Source: Paenibacillus aurantius (GTDB lineage: Bacteria; Bacillota; Bacilli; Paenibacillales; NBRC-103111). From it: a DNA stretch of 64,000 nucleotides. The DNA is taken from contig NZ_CP130318.1 in NCBI RefSeq assembly GCF_032268605.1, positions 4,439,501 to 4,503,500 of the forward strand, in the 5' to 3' direction. Numbering within the stretch: position 1 is the first letter of the stretch; each line of letters begins with the position of its first letter. Positions 1 through 8,453 of the stretch are shown here, piece by piece. A program made the position numbers and the translations under genes. The notes under the pieces are model-generated. The model saw only the letters and a program-made list of their open reading frames with translations, was not told the origin of the DNA and did not search any database.

Positions 1-336
1 CATGCGGCGGGCGTCGGCAGCCGTTTTGGCCATCGGCTTCTCACACATAACATGCTTGTCGGATTCCAGGGCGGCGATGGAGATCTCGGCATGGGAATCG
101 TTCGGCGTACAAACGTGAACGACATCAATGGATTTGTCCTGCAGAAGCTCTTTGTAGTCTTCGTACACTTTAGCGCCTTCTGCACCATATTTCTCTGCAG
201 CAGCTTGAGCTTTTTCTACGATGATATCGCAGAAAGCAACGAGCTCGATATTGTCCAATTTGGACAAGCTCGGCATGTGCTTTCCATTGGCGATGCCTCC
301 GCAGCCAATGATTGCGATTTTAAGCTTCTTCGACAT
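1..336 (-). CDS. Gfo/Idh/MocA-family NAD(P)-dependent oxidoreductase, N-terminal part (runs off left edge)
   Basis: The reverse strand encodes 112 residues of an N-terminal Rossmann domain starting at ATG 336 behind AGGAGG. The nucleotide-binding glycine motif IAIIGCGGIA lies at about residues 6-15, the acidic residue that ends beta-2 is in VAFCD, and the family motif CEKPMA, whose Lys-Pro lies near the catalytic site, is at about residues 100-105. These enzymes oxidise or reduce sugars, inositols and similar polyols; the substrate cannot be read from this fragment and the C-terminal domain is outside the window. The gene is divergent from an AraC regulator that starts at 466, which suggests local carbohydrate control. 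Confidence 0.9.
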   Translation of the reverse strand, partial: MSKKLKIAIIGCGGIANGKHMPSLSKLDNIELVAFCDIIVEKAQAAAEKYGAEGAKVYEDYKELLQDKSIDVVHVCTPNDSHAEISIAALESDKHVMCEKPMAKTAADARRM

Positions 337-465
337 GGAATAAATCCTCCTTTGAATTATGGAGCAAATGATACTAGAATATAGTATAGACCTACGTATT
401 CCAAAAGGAAATGTTTATTCTGGTTGTCCTTGTATGTAATTTTGGCATTTGGGAGGAAGCCTTCC

Positions 466-1344
466 GTGGAATTCTTCAATGAGAACATTCAATATGAAAA
501 CCCTTTATTGTCCCTCAAAATATTCGAAGCTCACCGGCACCGGGAAGAGCAGCTCGGACGCTGGCATTATCATAAAGAGCTGGAGTTTTACGCCGTTCAG
601 GAAGGCCATATCGAGGTCCATGTCGAGGACGAATTCTATCAGCTGAAGCCGGGCGAGCTGGCTCTGGTCGGCTCCTCGCAGCTTCACCGGGACCGCACGC
701 TGTCCGAAGCTTCGAAGTATTATGTGTTTCAGTTTGACATCCAGCACTACATGGACCAGAGCGTCCTTCCATACTTCCGCTTTTTCTTCGAACCGGGCTT
801 TCCCCTCAGCCGGTTGAACTATATTTTCAAGGAAAACGAAGCCGTCCGCCGCGAAGTGTACGACTGTGTTCAGGAGATCTTCAAGGAGTCCCAGGCCAAG
901 CAGGAGGGCTACGAGATCGCGGTCAGCATGCTGATCAAGAAGATCATCCTGTGCCTGATCCGCCACGATTCCCGGAAGCTGATGCACAGGCGGGACAACG
1001 CGGACCTTATCCGGCTGAAGCCGGTGCTCGATTATATCGACGAGAATCTTTCTCATAAGATTCAGGTTGAAGAGGCAAGCAAGGTCGCGAACATCAGCTA
1101 CTACTACTTCGTGAAATATTTCAAAAAAGCGATCGGCATGTCGTTTCTCGAATATGTCAATTACAAAAAAATAAAACGCGCGGAGCGTTTTCTGCTGACG
1201 AAGGATATGAGTGTCGCCCAGATCGGCGAAGAAATCGGAATGCCCAACATGGCTCACTTCTACAAGCTGTTCAAGAAATACAACGACTGCTCTCCGAACG
1301 AATACCGCAAGAAGATGCTGGAATGGTCGCAGGAGCCCTCTTAA
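466..1344 (+). CDS. AraC-family transcriptional regulator
   Basis: A 292-residue cytoplasmic regulator. The first 160 residues form a cupin-like sensor domain (HYHKELEFYAVQEG, then a LKPGEL turn), and the last 100 form the double helix-turn-helix of AraC/XylS proteins (VANISYYYFVKYFKKAIG and the second recognition helix ending SPNEYRKK). The start is GTG 466, preceded by GGGAGG at 451-456; a longer frame opening at TTG 424 has no ribosome site and adds an atypical leader. Divergent from a Gfo/Idh/MocA oxidoreductase, so the likely role is sugar-responsive control of that gene. The ligand is unknown. Confidence 0.9.
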   Translation: MEFFNENIQYENPLLSLKIFEAHRHREEQLGRWHYHKELEFYAVQEGHIEVHVEDEFYQLKPGELALVGSSQLHRDRTLSEASKYYVFQFDIQHYMDQSVLPYFRFFFEPGFPLSRLNYIFKENEAVRREVYDCVQEIFKESQAKQEGYEIAVSMLIKKIILCLIRHDSRKLMHRRDNADLIRLKPVLDYIDENLSHKIQVEEASKVANISYYYFVKYFKKAIGMSFLEYVNYKKIKRAERFLLTKDMSVAQIGEEIGMPNMAHFYKLFKKYNDCSPNEYRKKMLEWSQEPS

Positions 1345-1389
1345 GTGCCGGCCGAGTAGACGGACCAGCCCTCCTGCCCCCCGACTGTT

Positions 1390-1426
1390 AAGCCCTTACC
1401 TGCCCTCTCCGGCCGGGTAAGGGCTT
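1390..1426. terminator. Bidirectional intrinsic terminator between araC-type gene and phoP
   Basis: A perfect 10-bp stem, AAGCCCTTAC paired with GTAAGGGCTT around a 17-nt loop, sits between two convergent genes. It overlaps the last codon of phoP. Confidence 0.75.
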
Positions 1427-2141
1427 ATTTGGTCCGCTGGGTCGAAACCAGCTTGTAGCCGACCCCCCGGATCGAGTCGATCTGAACGGTATCCTGGTTC
1501 ATCTCCAGCTTCTTGCGAAGGGAGCTGACATGAACGTCGACGGTTCTCTGGCCGCCTATGTAATCAAAGCCCCATACGACATTCATCAGGTCGTCCCTCG
1601 TCACCACCACTCCCGGTCGTTGGACGAGGTAGAGAAGCACCTCGAATTCCTTCGGCCGCAGGGGAATGGACTCTCCGTTCAGAAGAACTTCATACTTGTC
1701 CGGGTAGATTCTCAGATCCCCGACCGTAAAGACCTTCTCGCCCTCCGGGCTCCGGTCGGTCATCGCCTCGCCGGGCTGGGTCCGCCTTAACACGGCTGTC
1801 ACGCGGGCGAGCAGCTCCGCTACCCCGAAAGGCTTCGTCATGTAATCGTCGGCCCCGTATTTGAGCCCTTGAACAACCTCTTCCTCGGCATTTCGTGCCG
1901 TCAGGATGATGACAGGCGTCTTCACGCCCTTCTGGCGGAGCTTCGCCAAAATTTCGAAGCCGTTCATCCCCGGAAGCATGATGTCGAGAATGATAAGGTC
2001 AAAAGGCTGCTGGAGGGCTGTCTGAAGCCCGTCTCCCCCATGCTCGGCCACTTGAATCTCATAGCCCTCCTGCGTCAAGTTATAGGACAGAAGACGGGCA
2101 AGCGTCGGCTCGTCTTCGATAATTAGAATGGTATGCGGCAT
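1425..2141 (-). CDS. phoP: Phosphate-response regulator PhoP (OmpR/PhoB family)
   Basis: A 238-residue response regulator. The receiver domain has the acidic pair Glu9-Asp10, the phosphoacceptor Asp53 (LIILDIML) and Lys103 (MTKPFG). The C-terminal winged helix has the OmpR-type recognition segment TVDVHVSSLRKKL and ends RGVGYKL. It is expected to be phosphorylated by the neighbouring PhoR and to activate phosphate-starvation genes. ATG 2141 is chosen because GGGGGG lies six bases upstream. Four tandem PhoP boxes at 2202-2240 precede it, so it is probably autoregulated. The gene lies downstream of phoR, the reverse of the B. subtilis phoP-phoR order. It is called PhoP rather than another OmpR regulator because of the kinase, the boxes and the mdh-icd-citZ neighbourhood. 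Confidence 0.9.
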   Translation of the reverse strand: MPHTILIIEDEPTLARLLSYNLTQEGYEIQVAEHGGDGLQTALQQPFDLIILDIMLPGMNGFEILAKLRQKGVKTPVIILTARNAEEEVVQGLKYGADDYMTKPFGVAELLARVTAVLRRTQPGEAMTDRSPEGEKVFTVGDLRIYPDKYEVLLNGESIPLRPKEFEVLLYLVQRPGVVVTRDDLMNVVWGFDYIGGQRTVDVHVSSLRKKLEMNQDTVQIDSIRGVGYKLVSTQRTK

Positions 2142-2186
2142 GGGCATCCCCCCAGTTGATAAGAAAGTCAAAGGTCCGGCCTCTCT

Positions 2187-2240
2187 ATTCTAGCACGTAT
2201 GCGTAAAGATCATGTAAAGCAAATGTTAACGGAATGTTAA
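2187..2240 (-). promoter_or_regulatory. PhoP-box promoter of phoP
   Basis: On the reverse strand four hexamers repeat every 11 bp: TTAACA (2240-2235), TTAACA (2229-2224), TTTACA (2218-2213) and TTTACG (2207-2202). After a 9-bp gap comes the -10 hexamer TAGAAT (2192-2187). The B. subtilis PhoP consensus is TT(A/T/C)ACA separated by five bases on the coding strand, so this is a canonical PhoP-activated promoter lacking a separate -35 element. It lies wholly between phoR and phoP. Confidence 0.88.
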
Positions 2241-2266
2241 AACCGGCCGGGCCGTCCCAAACCCGG

Positions 2267-4060
2267 TTAAGGGTGAAGAACCGGGATTTCAATGATAAAC
2301 CGCGAGCCCAAGCCGACTTCACTTTCTACGGCAATGGTGCCGTGGTGAAGCTCCACCAGATGTTTCACGATGGACAGCCCCAGCCCCGTTCCGCCCGAGC
2401 TGCGGGATCTGGCTTTGTCCACCCGGTAGAAGCGCTCAAAGATCCGGGGGAGATCCTTCTTCGGGATGCCCATTCCGGTATCGGAGATGGTCAGGCGGAT
2501 CTTCTCTTCTTCCCCTGAGGCGGCCACAAGCGGTTCCACGCTGACCTTCACCTTGCCGCCCTCCGGTGTATAAGCGATTCCATTGGAAAGCAGGTTGATG
2601 ACGATCTGGCGAAGCCGGTCCTCGTCGGCTTCCAGATACAGATCCTCTCCGGCTTCGAGCTCCAGGGTGATCTTCTTCTTGTCCGCCTGGGCTTTCATGA
2701 CATGCACCGTCTTCTCGATAAACTCCTTCAGTTCGACCGGAGAGAAATGAAGCGGGATCCGTTTCGATTCGATTTTGGAAAGCTCCAGAATATCCCCGAT
2801 CAGCCGGTTCAAACGGTCACTCTCTTCATAGATGATCTGCAGGAAAGACTTTGCGGTTTCGGGATCGTTCATGGCGCCGGCAAGCAGCGTTTCGGCAAAG
2901 CCTTTGACGGCCGTTACCGGTGTCTTCAGCTCATGCGAGACGTTGGCCACGAACTCGCTTCTCATCCGTTCGAGACGGCGAACCGCCGTTATGTTGTGCA
3001 GCACGATCAGGACGCCGGACCATTCTCCGTTTGCCCCATACAGCGGATTAAGGTTAATCTCCAGAATTCGCTCCTCGGGATAATAGAACACCACTTCATC
3101 CCGGACGTACTCCCGGGTCTCCATGCATTCGCGGATCATCTGGGAAAATTCAACCTGCCGGTTAGCGGCCTCGTAAGGCTTGCCGAGCAGTTCTTCCGAG
3201 GTGAAGCCCAGTAAATCCTCCGCCGCCCGGTTAAGCAGAACAATTGTATGGCTGCGGTCGATCATGAGCACTCCGCTCATCATGTTATCCAGAACGTTCT
3301 TCAGCCTTCGTTCGTTCTCCGAGATTTGCTTCATCTGAACCTCGAGGCTGTCGGCCATCGTGTTGATCGCCTCTCCCAGCCGGCCGACTTCGTTCCGCCG
3401 TGATGCGCTCACCCGGTACTTGTAATTGCGGTTCGTGATCTGCTGTGCCACCTGGGCGATCGTTTCGAGCGGCCGCGTGAGGTTATAAGCGATCCGGAAG
3501 CTGACCATGACCGCGATCAGGAACAGAATGGCGAGTCCGAACAGCAGGAAGCGCCAAAGCTTATCGATGGACTCCTCCACCTGCTCCAGCGACATGGCAA
3601 GCCGGATATAGGCGATCGTCTGCCCGTTCTGCTTGACGGCCTTAGCGGCGTACAGCATATTTTGTCCAATCGTATCGCTGTGCCGCGTGGAGAACCCGAT
3701 GGTCCCCTGGGCGGCATCCTGGATCTCTTCGCGCCCCAAATGGTTGTCCATCGTGGCGGGGTCGTGATCCGAATCGCCCAGGACCGTTCCATCGGCCGCT
3801 ATATACGTTATTCGTGCCCCCGCGGCTTCCTTGTAATAGTGAACTTTGTCGCTGTAAACCTTCATTAAGTCGGGTATGCTCCCCGTTCTTGTCCATTCCC
3901 CGGAAGCCAGAATGACGGCGATTTCCCGTTCCATATTCGTCTGCAGGGCATCGATGTAGCTTCTTTTCAGCAGCTGTCCCGTAAACAATCCGGCGACGAG
4001 CACGGACATCCCGATCAAAGCAACGAATAGCAGAGTAAGCCTAACGCGAAATTTCTCCAA
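2267..4060 (-). CDS. phoR: Phosphate sensor histidine kinase PhoR
   Basis: A 597-residue membrane kinase. A first membrane helix (about residues 8-30) and a second (about 170-190) flank an extracytoplasmic sensor region. Then follow a HAMP linker (RPLETIAQVAQQIT), a PAS domain (about 250-360), the HisKA dimerisation box VSHELKTPVTA with phosphorylated His376, and an ATPase domain with the N box (NLLSNGIAYTPEGG) and G boxes (DTGMGIPK, GGTGLGLSIV). It senses phosphate limitation and phosphorylates PhoP. The start is TTG 4060 behind GGAAGGGGA. Two weak PhoP-box-like hexamers lie upstream at 4180-4196. A separate promoter between phoR and phoP suggests the two genes can be expressed unequally. 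Confidence 0.9.
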   Translation of the reverse strand: MEKFRVRLTLLFVALIGMSVLVAGLFTGQLLKRSYIDALQTNMEREIAVILASGEWTRTGSIPDLMKVYSDKVHYYKEAAGARITYIAADGTVLGDSDHDPATMDNHLGREEIQDAAQGTIGFSTRHSDTIGQNMLYAAKAVKQNGQTIAYIRLAMSLEQVEESIDKLWRFLLFGLAILFLIAVMVSFRIAYNLTRPLETIAQVAQQITNRNYKYRVSASRRNEVGRLGEAINTMADSLEVQMKQISENERRLKNVLDNMMSGVLMIDRSHTIVLLNRAAEDLLGFTSEELLGKPYEAANRQVEFSQMIRECMETREYVRDEVVFYYPEERILEINLNPLYGANGEWSGVLIVLHNITAVRRLERMRSEFVANVSHELKTPVTAVKGFAETLLAGAMNDPETAKSFLQIIYEESDRLNRLIGDILELSKIESKRIPLHFSPVELKEFIEKTVHVMKAQADKKKITLELEAGEDLYLEADEDRLRQIVINLLSNGIAYTPEGGKVKVSVEPLVAASGEEEKIRLTISDTGMGIPKKDLPRIFERFYRVDKARSRSSGGTGLGLSIVKHLVELHHGTIAVESEVGLGSRFIIEIPVLHP

Positions 4061-4179
4061 TGGGGTTCCCCTTCCTTCGACGCAGGAGGCGGTTGGCGCC
4101 TCTTGCGCGTATCACTACCCATGGTAATACGGTTTTCCGTGAAAAGAAAGGCGTTCGTTCGTCTATCGTGTGCCCGCTT

Positions 4180-4196
4180 TCTAAAGATTATGTAAA
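4180..4196 (-). promoter_or_regulatory. Weak pair of PhoP-box-like hexamers upstream of phoR
   Basis: TTTACA (4196-4191) and TTTAGA (4185-4180) are 11 bp apart on the coding strand of phoR. Unlike the other sites in the window there are only two recognisable repeats, and the hexamer at the expected -10 position (CACGAT) is poor, so this may be a low-affinity site or chance. Confidence 0.35.
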
Positions 4197-4260
4197 GAAG
4201 GTGCCAGAAGGGATACCTCTTCGGCACCAGGGAATCCTACCGTAAGAACCCCTGTCCAAT

Positions 4261-4298
4261 AAAAAAGCCCCCCAAGCCGCCGATGGCGGCTGGAGAGC
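4261..4298 (-). terminator. Intrinsic terminator of the CAP-domain gene
   Basis: Reverse strand: AGCCGCC-ATC-GGCGGCT, extended by an imperfect GCTCTCC/GGGGGGC outer stem and followed by six T residues. Confidence 0.8.
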
Positions 4299-4322
4299 CC
4301 GATAAGTCCAAGAAGATTAACC

Positions 4323-5078
4323 TTAGCCGATAAATTCCTGTACCCATTCCCCGTTGTAGTACGCGACGCCGATCGTCGTGAAGTTAGGGTTGAGAATATT
4401 TTTGCGGTGACCGTCACTGTTCATCCACGCGTTCATCACCTCTTGCGGAGTACGCTGCCCTTTGGCGATATTCTCTCCCGCATAGGAGTAAGAAATGCCG
4501 TAGCTGCGCATCATGTCAAAAGGCGAACCGTAGGTCGGCGAGTTGTGGTCGAAGTAATTTTTGTTGTACATGTCGACCGCTTTATCCTTCGCCATGGCCG
4601 ATAGAGCGCTACTTACGGAAAGCGGCTTAAGCCCGGCTTTGGCCCGTTCCTGGTTCACCAGGTTGACGACTTCGGAGGCAAACTGGGAAGCCGTTGTCGG
4701 TGCGGCTGGTGCCGGTGTCGGCTTAACCGGTTCTGGCGTTGGGGCTACCGGAGCTGGTGTTGGCTTAACCGGCTCTGGCGTTGGGGCTGCCGGAGCTGGT
4801 GTCGGCTTAACCGGCTCTGGCGTTGGGGCTGCCGGAGCGGACGGAACGCCGGGTACGGTTACGACGTAACCTTGCCAGAAGGCTTGGCCGTTATCAAACA
4901 GCGGCTTAAGCTGTTCGACCCCTTTAAACGTAAACCCGCTTTTCTGAAGAAATGTATATAACGATTGATAATCGTTACCCGCCGGGGTGGCCCCTTCGGC
5001 ATGTGCAGCCCCTACCGAGAGAAGAGGCGTAAGAGCAATAACACCTGTCATGACTACTTTCTTAAAAACATGCTTCAA
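4323..5078 (-). CDS. Secreted CAP-domain (SCP-like, YkwD-type) protein
   Basis: A 251-residue exported protein. A signal peptide ends at AHA (residues 25-27). A short N-terminal domain follows, then a Pro/Thr/Glu linker made of near-identical PTPEPVKPTPAPAA units (about residues 82-130), then a CAP domain (about 130-251) with the usual histidines in YFDHNSP and GHRKNILNP and the motif AGENIAKG. Bacterial CAP proteins are extracellular and often cell-wall associated; their activity is mostly unknown. The start is TTG 5078 with GGGAGG nine bases upstream. The c-di-AMP riboswitch at 5099-5215 fits a wall or osmotic role, since that riboswitch commonly controls wall-active proteins. Confidence 0.9.
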   Translation of the reverse strand: MKHVFKKVVMTGVIALTPLLSVGAAHAEGATPAGNDYQSLYTFLQKSGFTFKGVEQLKPLFDNGQAFWQGYVVTVPGVPSAPAAPTPEPVKPTPAPAAPTPEPVKPTPAPVAPTPEPVKPTPAPAAPTTASQFASEVVNLVNQERAKAGLKPLSVSSALSAMAKDKAVDMYNKNYFDHNSPTYGSPFDMMRSYGISYSYAGENIAKGQRTPQEVMNAWMNSDGHRKNILNPNFTTIGVAYYNGEWVQEFIG

Positions 5079-5098
5079 TGCAATAATCCTCCCTTTGC

Positions 5099-5215
5099 AG
5101 CCTGCGAGGTTAGCTGTCGGGTTCGGGATCAGAGAGTTGCCCGACCACTTGACGTGGTTTCACCCCAGTTGTGGTTCCCCCGCGCCCCTTAAGGGGCTTC
5201 GGCCTAAATTTGTAA
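5099..5215 (-). ncRNA. Cyclic di-AMP riboswitch (ydaO/yuaA class)
   Basis: The reverse strand carries the ordered ydaO blocks: AGGCCGAAGCC, CGGGGGAACCA, TGGGGTGAAACC, GGGCAACTCTC, ATCCCGAACCCGACAGCTAA and CCTCGCAGG. It ends about 20 bases before the start of a secreted CAP-domain gene. In this class c-di-AMP binding normally turns expression off. The block sequence is close to consensus, so the class is well supported; the switch mechanism here was not resolved. Confidence 0.92.
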
Positions 5216-5381
5216 GCCCCATCAGGTTACCATAATCCCTTCCTGTCTATCATCCTACAAATTATGGATTTACTAGAGAACAGGATAGCTAATCCACCCA
5301 CTTCCTCCCGATTTCGCGCCTTATCTACCTTATTCAGGAACCGTCGACACCCTTGATAACGAAGACGAATCCTCCAACGAT

Positions 5382-5409
5382 AAAAAGACCATCTGCCGCG
5401 CAGATGGTC
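5382..5409 (-). terminator. Intrinsic terminator of fumarase gene
   Basis: A perfect 10-bp stem GACCATCTGC / GCAGATGGTC with a 3-nt loop, followed by TTTTT on the reverse strand, 16 bases after the stop codon. Confidence 0.9.
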
Positions 5410-5424
5410 CCTACCCAATTCTTA

Positions 5425-6969
5425 TTACTGGAAAACCGGCTCCTTAAGCTCAGATAGCTTCTCAAGTGAATGCTTCTCCACGTCGGCGTGAAGGCTGTTG
5501 CCATGGGAATCCATGGTCACGATCGCGGCGAAGCCTTCCGTCTGAAGGTGCCACATCGCTTCCGGCACCCCGAATTCCATGAAGTCCACTCCCTCGACCT
5601 TCTTCAGGCAGCGGGCATAGTACTGGGCGGCGCCGCCGATAGCGTTCAAATAAACGGCTCCGTGCTCCTGGAGGGCTTTAAGCGTTTTGGCGCCCATGCC
5701 GCCCTTGCCGATGACCGCGCGGATGCCGAATTTCTTCAGGATGTCGCCTTGGTAAGGCTCCTCCCGGATGCTCGTCGTCGGGCCGGCCGCCTTGACGTGC
5801 CATTCTCCCTGCTCGTCCTTGCTCATGACCGGTCCGCAGTGATAAATGACCGAGCCGTTCAGGTCCACGGGGGAATCGTGGTCCATCAAATACTTGTGCA
5901 GCGCATCGCGCCCGGTGTGCATCATCCCGTTGATGACGACGACGTCCCCAACACGAAGCTCGCGGACCTGTTCTTCTGTAATCGGCGTCTGAAGCACGAT
6001 CTCGCGGCGCTCCGGCTGGCCGGCCGCAGCCGCCACTTCCGCTTCGTCCCTAACGGCTACCTTCTCTCCTGTGCTGCTGTTGTAGATCCATTCCCGGATT
6101 TCCCCGGTTTCCGGATCGAGAAGAACTCCCTGCCGGCGGTATGCCCAGCAGTTGTAAGCGACGGAGACGAAGAAGCTGGCCGGCAGGCGGTTCATCACGC
6201 CGACCTTGCAGCCGAGCAGCGTCACTTGCCCGCCGAAGCCCATCGTGCCGATGCCTAGCTTGTTGGCGTTCTCCAGGACGTACTCCTCGAGCTGGCGAAG
6301 CTCCTCGTTCGGGTTCACGTCGTCGGTGCGGCGGAACAGCTGATGCTTGGCGAGCTCGTAGCCCGTCGTGCGGTCCCCGCCGATGCCTACCCCAATGAAG
6401 CCGGCACTGCAGCCCTGCCCCTGGGCCTGGTAGACCGCATGCAGAATGCATTTGCGGATGCCGTCCAGGTCACGGCCGGCTTTGCCCAGGCCTTCAAGCT
6501 CTGCAGGCAGGCTGTACTGGATGTTCTTGTTCTCGCAGCCGCCGCCCTTCAGAATAAGGCGGACGTCGACTTCGTTGCGTTCCCACTGCTCGAAATGGAT
6601 AACGGGTGTACCCGGTCCGAGGTTGTCGCCGCTGTTGGCCCCTGTCAGGGAGTCCACGGAGTTCGGACGCAGCTTGCTGTCCTTCGTAGCCTGGCTGACG
6701 GCTTCTAAGATTTGTTTTTTCATAACAATCTGGTTAGCACCAACCGGGACATGTATAATAAAGGTAGGCATGCCGGTATCCTGGCAAATCGGGGACACGT
6801 TACATTCAGCCATTTCGATATTATCGGCAATGGTAGAAAGGGATAAGGCGGCACGGGTTCCGCTGTCCTCCTGCGCTTTGGCACGGTTAATGGCTTCCCT
6901 AACATCGCCGGGAAGATTAGTGGATGTTTCCACGATCAGTTTATAAACGCTCTCTTGAAAATGCTTCAT
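5425..6969 (-). CDS. fumA: Class I (iron-sulfur) fumarate hydratase
   Basis: A 514-residue enzyme that interconverts fumarate and (S)-malate in the TCA cycle. It has the class I layout: an N-terminal alpha-type domain with the cluster cysteine in NVSPICQDTGMP and further conserved cysteines in GGGCENKN, GQGCSAGFIG and LLGCKVGVMNRLP, followed by a beta-type domain with HTGRDALHKYL and HCGPVM. These are the 4Fe-4S dependent, oxygen-sensitive enzymes rather than class II FumC. ATG 6969 is used because GAGGAG lies upstream; the frame stays open to 7065 but that extension overlaps the promoter at 7073-7100. Monocistronic, with its own terminator. Confidence 0.92.
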   Translation of the reverse strand: MKHFQESVYKLIVETSTNLPGDVREAINRAKAQEDSGTRAALSLSTIADNIEMAECNVSPICQDTGMPTFIIHVPVGANQIVMKKQILEAVSQATKDSKLRPNSVDSLTGANSGDNLGPGTPVIHFEQWERNEVDVRLILKGGGCENKNIQYSLPAELEGLGKAGRDLDGIRKCILHAVYQAQGQGCSAGFIGVGIGGDRTTGYELAKHQLFRRTDDVNPNEELRQLEEYVLENANKLGIGTMGFGGQVTLLGCKVGVMNRLPASFFVSVAYNCWAYRRQGVLLDPETGEIREWIYNSSTGEKVAVRDEAEVAAAAGQPERREIVLQTPITEEQVRELRVGDVVVINGMMHTGRDALHKYLMDHDSPVDLNGSVIYHCGPVMSKDEQGEWHVKAAGPTTSIREEPYQGDILKKFGIRAVIGKGGMGAKTLKALQEHGAVYLNAIGGAAQYYARCLKKVEGVDFMEFGVPEAMWHLQTEGFAAIVTMDSHGNSLHADVEKHSLEKLSELKEPVFQ

Positions 6970-7072
6970 GGAACGGGCTTCTCCTCTCGATTGGCTCAGC
7001 AATCTGTAATCTAGTAATCCGCCGGTGCTTAGGTTCCGTTTAGAAGCTAATACCGGGATACGCATCCCTATA

Positions 7073-7100
7073 ATTATAGCATATCGGCGTCGTTTGAAAA
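7073..7100 (-). promoter_or_regulatory. Candidate sigma-A promoter of fumarase gene
   Basis: Reverse strand TTTTCA, 16 bp, TATAAT. The -10 is perfect and the -35 is partial. Confidence 0.6.
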
Positions 7101-7133
7101 TGCAAAACGCAGGATGGAGAGGAACAGTTACGC

Positions 7134-8318
7134 ATGATCAAGTTTTTGTTGAGAACCGCGGTTATCGCAATCGCCGGTCTTACCTTTCTCGTTTCGAGCC
7201 TGAGTGCTTTTAAGCCCGAAACGCTTTACCGCAGCCAGGTGGCGGTTCTCATGTATCATCACATTCACGACACGGACCAAAGCGGAGCCACGATCACTAC
7301 CGAGCTTTTTCGCAGCCAGCTCTCGTATTTGAAGGGGCGCGGCTATCATTTCATCTCTCTTCAAGAATTCAAGGATTTCATGAATGGGGCCGCGGTGCCG
7401 GATAACGCCGTCCTTGTTACCTTTGACGACGGCTACGAGGGATTTTACCAGAACGCCTATCCCGTTCTGACCAAGCTGAACATTCCTGCGGTCAATTTCA
7501 TCATCACGGGCACGCTGGATCATCCGCTGGACGGCAACATTCCTTTCCTGAACCGCGACGAAATCCGGACCATGACCTTGCATTCCCCGGGAATCGAGGT
7601 TCAATGCCACACGGACAGCCTTCACGGCAAAACGGAAGGAGACCAGGGCAAAGCCCTTCTGGTCGCCCGGCTTCCGAAGGACGGCCGGACGGAGACGGAG
7701 GACGAATACAAGAAACGGATCGTGGACGATACCCGAGCCTGCACAGGCCGGCTGAAGGATCTGACGCCGCATCAGGTGGACGCGATGGCCTACCCGTACG
7801 GGATCTATAATCCACTCGCCGCCTCGCTGGTAAAAGAAGGCGGAATCCAATACGCCTTCACCATCCTTCCCCGGATGGCCACTCAAGGAATGGACCCGCT
7901 AAGAATACCGCGCATTAACGCGGGAAGTCCCTATATCACTCCCCTTGCTCTTCATAACATGATCATGCGGCGGGTGACCGCCCCCCGACCCGCCAAGAGC
8001 ATGGTCGGGCTGAGGGATACCCTCGAGCAGGTCGGCGGAGAACTGACGAAGGACAAAGCGGACGGCAGCACCGTTATCCACTACAACGGGATCCAATGGA
8101 AGGTCCGCCCGGGCAGCCAAGAAGCCGTCAGCGGGGAACGTGTCTTGACGCTGGATAAGCCGGTGACGATTGTCGGCAGCCGTTCCTACATTCTGCTGGA
8201 AGATCTGGAGAAGCTGCTCGGCATCGACATTTCGTCCGATCCCCATACCCGGTTGTACACGGCCCGGCTTCCGGACGCAAGCGATTCCGACGCGGAAGGC
8301 CGTAAGGGGCAGCGCTAA
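7134..8318 (+). CDS. Polysaccharide deacetylase-family protein, membrane anchored or secreted
   Basis: A 394-residue protein with an N-terminal hydrophobic segment (residues 3-25, signal peptide or anchor). The NodB domain has motif 1 TFDDGYE (catalytic and metal Asp pair) and motif 2 as HTDSLHG (the H(S/T)xxxH metal ligands), preceded by LMYHHI. The C-terminal 90 residues (from about 300) resemble a copper amine oxidase N-terminal-like wall-binding domain (SRSYILLEDLEKLLGID). A likely role is N-deacetylation of an extracellular or wall polysaccharide; the substrate is not determined. A strong terminator follows. Confidence 0.87.
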   Translation: MIKFLLRTAVIAIAGLTFLVSSLSAFKPETLYRSQVAVLMYHHIHDTDQSGATITTELFRSQLSYLKGRGYHFISLQEFKDFMNGAAVPDNAVLVTFDDGYEGFYQNAYPVLTKLNIPAVNFIITGTLDHPLDGNIPFLNRDEIRTMTLHSPGIEVQCHTDSLHGKTEGDQGKALLVARLPKDGRTETEDEYKKRIVDDTRACTGRLKDLTPHQVDAMAYPYGIYNPLAASLVKEGGIQYAFTILPRMATQGMDPLRIPRINAGSPYITPLALHNMIMRRVTAPRPAKSMVGLRDTLEQVGGELTKDKADGSTVIHYNGIQWKVRPGSQEAVSGERVLTLDKPVTIVGSRSYILLEDLEKLLGIDISSDPHTRLYTARLPDASDSDAEGRKGQR

Positions 8319-8336
8319 ATCGCATAGACCGTTAAC

Positions 8337-8372
8337 GCTACCGGATAAGGCAGGACCGCCTTATCCGGTAGC
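8337..8372 (+). terminator. Intrinsic terminator after polysaccharide deacetylase
   Basis: A perfect 15-bp stem GCTACCGGATAAGGC / GCCTTATCCGGTAGC with a 6-nt loop; the trailing T stretch is weak. Confidence 0.7.
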
Positions 8373-8453
8373 TCTGTTTAGCCGCATCCCGGACTGGCGA
8401 TGCGGCTTGGCGGGCTCATCGCCGCCCGCCCATTCTATCTCTCGGAGGTTGGT

